A stretch of 14,999 bases of DNA from Candidatus Lindowiibacteriota bacterium. Lineage in GTDB: Bacteria; Lindowbacteria; 2-12-FULL-62-27. Shown here piece after piece: positions 6,419 through 12,400 of this stretch (position 1 is its first letter; every line of letters starts with the position of its first letter). Location of the stretch: positions 7,251-22,249 of the forward strand of contig JAHFCY010000022.1 in NCBI GenBank assembly GCA_023249255.1, given 5' to 3'. The translations under genes were made by a program, and so were the position numbers. A model generated the notes under the pieces. The model had not been told where the DNA came from. It saw only the letters and a list, made by a program, of their open reading frames with translations, and did not search any database.

Positions 6419-9400
6419 ACAGGGTCGGCCTCTCCATATTATATATAGGGCTTCTGGCGATGGGGGCGGGGGCGGCGACGCTGGACGCATCGCGGTTTCA
6501 GCACACTGCCGCCGACAGTCACCTGCTTACCCGGGACATGGCGATTTCCGTGGGGTTATCGAACGCGGCCGGGGTTTCGTCGGTTACGGTATATTACAAG
6601 AGTCCGGATTTGAGTTCGTACAGGTCGAAGGCGATGCAAAGTTCCCAACCGGCCGGGACGTACAGCGCGACCGTTTCGTCGTCCGAACTTTCGCCGCTCG
6701 GTCTCACGTATTACTTCGAAGCGGCCTACAAAGACGGCGGCGCCTTCAGGTCGGGAGACTATGCGACGGTGATTCTGATCGTGGCGCCGTCGATTCTGGA
6801 AATGCTGTACCGGGATGACGCCAGCGGAATTGACGTCAAAGTTGCCAAAGGCGAACTCATTTTCAAAATCGATCCGTCCGTGTCCGCGGGTCTCATTCCC
6901 GCCGCGATCAACACGCTCGTCATTCGCGAGGGCGGCAAGGTTCTGGCGATCGACAACGCGGCGCGGCTTGTGCGCATGCAGGTTCCGGCGACAGCCGATC
7001 TGAAAACGCTCATGCAGGATGTTGAAGCGCAATCGTCCGTTGAATATGCCCAGCCGAACGGATTGTACGAGGCGACGCTGACTCCGAACGATCCGCGCCT
7101 GGCGAGCCAGTGGGGCACGCTTAAAATCCGCATGCTGCAGGCGTGGGACGTGACGACGGGCGACCCAAACGTGATCGTGAGCGTGATCGACAGCGGCCGC
7201 GATCCGATCCATCCCGATCTGTCCGGCGTTTTTCTGCCTGGCTACGACTACTACGACAACGATCCGGACCCATCCGACGTGGCGGGCCACGGAACGATGG
7301 TATCGGGTGTGATCGCCGCCGTCGGCAACAACGGCAAGGGTGTCGCCGGTGTGAACTGGCAGTGCAGGATTCTTCCGTATCGGGTCGGCAACCAATTCCT
7401 GTCGACGTGGGCGATTATTGAAGCGCTCCGGGCGGCGGCCGACGCCGGCGCGCGTGTGGTCAACATGAGTTTCGGATCGGGCGCAGGCATGCAGGCCGAG
7501 CATGAAGCGATTCAGTATGCGTACAACAAGGGCGTGGTGTTGGTGGCGTCGGCGGGCAATTCCTACACCACGGCGCCGATTTATCCGGCGGCGTATCCCG
7601 AGGTCATCGGCGTGGTAGCAACGACCAGTGATGACCAGAAGGCGGCATTTTCGTCCTACGGCAACTGGGTCGACGTGTCGGCGCCCGGCCAGGGAATTTT
7701 GACGACGACAGTCGGCGGCGGATATGGATACGTGGATGGCACATCGTTTTCGTCCCCGTACACGGCGGGCGTGGCGAGTCTCGTGCTGTCGGTCAATCCA
7801 ACGCTGACAAACGATCAGGTCCGGGAGATTCTGCGACAGACGGCGGTCGATCTGGGCGCGCCGGGATTTGATCCGTCGTTCGGGTACGGGCGCATCAATG
7901 CGGAAGCGGCGGTGCTGGCGGCCCGGCAATCTTCGAAGGACGACGCGGCCCCGACGATTACGCACAGCGCCCCGGCGACGGTGAAACCGGGCGTGTCGAT
8001 CACGATCGCCGCGCGGATCAAGGACAATGTTTCGGTCCACAGCGCGACGCTGTCCTACCGGCGGCAGGGACAGACCAGCTACGTCGAGTCGCTCATGCGG
8101 TATCTCGGAGGCGACACGTTCGAGGGCGTTATTCCGAAAGATTTCGTCGCGCCGCCGGGGGTGGACTACAAGATCGCCGCGCGGGATATGAAAGGAAACG
8201 TGGCACAGACGTCGGCGTTTGTCGTGCCGACTGAAGACGTGACGCCGCCGAACGTTCAGCACACGCCGCCCGACTCAGCCGAAACCGGCCGACCGCTGAC
8301 TCTGACGGCGTCGATCACGGATGATGTGGCGGTGGCGGAGGCGACGATGTACGCGCGCGTTCAGGGCGAAGCGGGCTTTGAGCGCTACGAGATGCATCTG
8401 AGATCGGCCGCGCTGTACGAGGCGACGATTCCGGACACGCGGGTGCATCAGCCTGCGGTCGAATATTACTTTGCCGCCGGCGACCCGGCCGGAAATTCCG
8501 CCGTTACCGGAAATCCCGGTTCAGCCGTTCAGCCGCACAGTATTTCCGTGAAGTATGTGGATCGGAACGGGCCGGTCATCACTCACACGCCGATCGCGAA
8601 CGGACAGATGAGCTGGAGGGATGTGCATCTCACCGCAACCATCGGCGACGACGTCGGCGTGACTTCGGCGAGGATTTTTTTCCGGACACAAGGTCAGATC
8701 GCGTATGAATCGGCGCCGCTCCTGGCGAAGGGCGGCAACATATATGAAGGCGTCATTCCGGGACGTGGTGTGGTTCGTCAGGCCGTCGAGTATTATCTGG
8801 ACGCGCGGGACGCCGCGCAAAACGTGCCGAGCGGCCTGACACCCGGGACGGCACTCCGGCCGAACGTGTTCATTGTTGCCGTCGACACCATTCCGCCAAC
8901 GATTCGTCATCAGGCCGTGGGTGACACGCCCGAACAGATCATCGAAGGCGTTCCGGTCAAACTGTCGGCTGTGGCGTTGGACAACCGCGGCGTGCGCGAG
9001 GTTCTCCTGAAGTACAAAAACGTTTCGGCTCCGGCGTTCCGCCAGCGGGCCATGACGTACACGATCTCCAATCGATACGAGGCCACATTTACGGAGGCTG
9101 ACGATCAGCCGCCCGCACTTGAATACTCCCTCATCGCGTCAGACACGGATGGAAACGAAACGACGTGGGGACCCGTCAGGGTGGCGGTCCACCCCAGGAT
9201 CGCGATTCCGACTCCGCGAGGCGATACGAACGCGTACTGGGTTCCAACGGCCTCCGTGATGCTCTGGAAAGATTCGCAGGCCGGAAATTTCGTTCGACTG
9301 AATATTCCATCGGCCGACACGGCGCGGTTTGCGTGGTCGACCGATTTGACAAAGTTGGTCATGACCGGCAAACGGAGCGAGACGTGGTTTGTATACGTCA

Positions 9401-12400
9401 TCCAGTTCAAGGACACGATGCCGACCGCCTATCAGGTCACCCAGGGCAAATGGACGGACCTGTTTCCGAGTTGGTCGGCCGATGGGAAGTATTTGTTGTT
9501 CGCGTCGAATCGAAACGGCGACTGGGACATTTTCATGACGCCGTGGGATTCCGATGGCGACGGCATTCCGGATTCCAACGGCGTTCCGATTCTGATTTCG
9601 ACGGACTCGGATGTGGCGTTGGGAGCCGGAGAAATAGCTGGCGTGGCGAGGCTGTCGGCCCCGAGGACGGATGAAATCATGCGCGGCCGCGTGGCGATTC
9701 TCGGCGGCGCGTTCGGCGTTGTTGAGGCGGACCGACTCTCGCAGGTTCCGGCGGAGAGCTATCGGGTTGTCGTTTTCCCGGAGTCATCCCCGTCCGACGT
9801 GACGACCCTGGCCGAAATCCGAAACCTCACCACCATCCTCTTCGACGCCGAACTTGCGCGATGGGACGTACCGAAAACCGCATCGGGTCGCCACGACGTC
9901 TGCCTCTACGTGAAAGGCAACAGGCGCGAGACAAAGGAATGCGTGAGCGTGTGGTTGCCGAAATTGTCGATCACTCTTCAGGCGGCTCCCTCCGTGATCG
10001 GTCCGGGACAGACTGCCGTTCAGGTGGAGGGCGAGGTTTCGTACAATTATGGTTCGCCAGGCTCGGAGTTGCCCGTAACGATCCGGATCGCCGGCCAGCC
10101 GGACGTCCTTCAGACGCGAACCAACGGCTCCGGCCGATATGCGACGAGTATTCCGGCGCCGATAGACCCGGGGTTTTACCAAGTGTCTGCGACCGTAACG
10201 GACACGTACGGCTACGACGCAACGGCGACTGCGATGATCCACGTTGTCGCCGAGAAACTTGCCCTGACTTTGAATCTCACGCCGTCTGAAACGTATCCGT
10301 TCATGCCGGTTCTTGCCGCGGGGCAAGCCTCATATGGCACCGCCGCGCCGCTGATATACCGTGAAGTCGCTCTTGAAATCGTTGAAACGCAAAAACGATA
10401 TTTTGCGCTGACTGACACTGACGGCCGGTATTCCATCGCGCTCGCGGCCCCGGAAATTCCCGGCGTCTACACCGTTCACGCTCATGCAACCGACGGCGTC
10501 TCCATCGTCCACGCGGAGGCGCCGCTGAAGGTCAAAGCGCCGGAGATCGACATCAGCGAGTTGCTTGCGCCGCCCGTCGTCTTTACGGGTGCGTATACGT
10601 CCGTATCGGGCACGGCTGTTTATCATTTCTCGGGCCGGCCGCTGATCGACAAAACCGTGACGATCCGGCCGTCTTGGATATCGGCCGCCATGGACGTGAA
10701 AACGGACAGCGTCGGCCGATACATCGCCATCGCGCAGGCGCCGGCGACAGCCGGGACATATCCGATCCCGGTTTCCGTGACGGATGGATATGCGACGGCA
10801 ACCAATCAGCAAACGCTCACCGTGGCGAACTTCGCGTATGGCATTCCCATGAAACTCGAAGCGACGTTGAGACTGGATCCGGTGACGTCGAAGATCGGCC
10901 GCAAGGTCCAAGCGTCCGGTGAGATTTCGTACGTCTATCAGTCCTGGCGCTGGCCGGTCGAATCCGCGGGGGTCCAACTTGCCGTTGAAGGAACATCGAT
11001 CAGCCGGACGATTCAACTGACGGGGAACGACGGCGGAAAATATTCGACGATGCTGGATGCGCCAAAAATTCCCGATACGTACGTCGTGAGAGTTGATGCC
11101 AAAGATGTCTGGAAACTGTCGGCGTCCGCGGAAACAGACTTCATTGTGATTGATTGGCCCCTGACGATAACCGCGCATGCAGAGCCTCCGGATCCATACC
11201 GAAACGACGCGTTCCATCTCAAAGGGTCCATCCGTTATCCGGACGGATCGCCGGTTCAGGGCGCTGCCATGGAAATTCGATCTGATCCGCCGCGTTTAAC
11301 GCCTCTCAATCTCCCGGCCAATGCACGCAGCGGCGATTTTGATCTGGCGGTGATCGCGCCCAATATTCCGGACACGTATGTCCTTACCATCAGCGCTGCC
11401 GATACATTCGGCGGGACCGGCTCCGGCATCGTGACTGTGCTCGTGCGTCCGCTCAGTTTGTTGCTGACGGCATCCCTGCAGGACACGATGATTCCAGCCC
11501 GGGCGCCGGCTGTCATCTCCGGGTCGGTCGTGTATCGAGAGACGGCGAAGGCGTCGGCTTCGGCGCAGATTTCGATCAAGAGCGTCCCGGGCCGATTTGG
11601 ATCTGCGAGCGTGGCGACGACTGCGGCCGGAAATTTTCTTGAAGGTATGAATTCGTCCGGCGAGGAAGGATACGAAACCTTCGAAGTCACGGCTTCGGAT
11701 GGATGGGCGACGGCGGATACACAAGTCAGCGGGCTGGTGATCGCCGATTCCATCGTGGCCACTCTGATTCTGGACACGGACGTGGCGCCGGCCAAACGTT
11801 CGGTTCGGGATCGGCCGTCCGGCATCGGATTGACGGCCATCCCGCGCCATCCGAAAGGCCTGCCGCTCTTTCGGGAAGGAATCATGAAGGTGTGGCTGAC
11901 CGATTCGACGAGCGGCGCTGTCATCTGGCAGACGGCCGTGGCGGATTCGGCGCTCGGGCAAGGCCGGCAAATCAGACAATCCGATCGAATTCAAATACCG
12001 ATTCCGACTACCGCCGGCCAGTACCGCGTGACGTATTGGGTCGAGGACCGGTACGGCATCGGCGAGTCGTCCGTATTGCTTACGATCTATCCGGTCGAGA
12101 CGGCCAGGCTCGATCTGTATCTTGAGACAAACGTGGTTCGCGGCGGGCAGGAGTTGGTGGCGTGGGGTACGATCTCCGTTGACGAACCGGGCGTGGACAT
12201 CGCCGTCGTCGATTTGCAAAACAGCGGCACACAAGAGCGCTGGGATTGTCCGTATCGGCCTGCTGAAAAAAAATTCTACAAGACGATCAAGGCGCCGCTG
12301 GCGGAAGGGGCGTATCCCATCGTCGCGTCCCGAACCGTGAACGGCGAATTCTTGCAGGACGTGGAAATGTTGTTTGTCGTGACGGGACCGCCGCTACCGC

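Noticed and set aside
6556-8262. Open frame of 568 codons on the minus strand
   Set aside because: It lies antisense to the N-terminal part of the giant gene, including the intact subtilisin domain. Its product is Arg/His-rich without domain motifs, as expected of a shadow frame in GC-rich DNA.
9784-12234. Several long minus-strand open frames (180-312 codons)
   Set aside because: All are antisense to the second repeat array of the giant gene, have Arg-rich low-quality products and no recognisable motifs; the plus frame is continuous.
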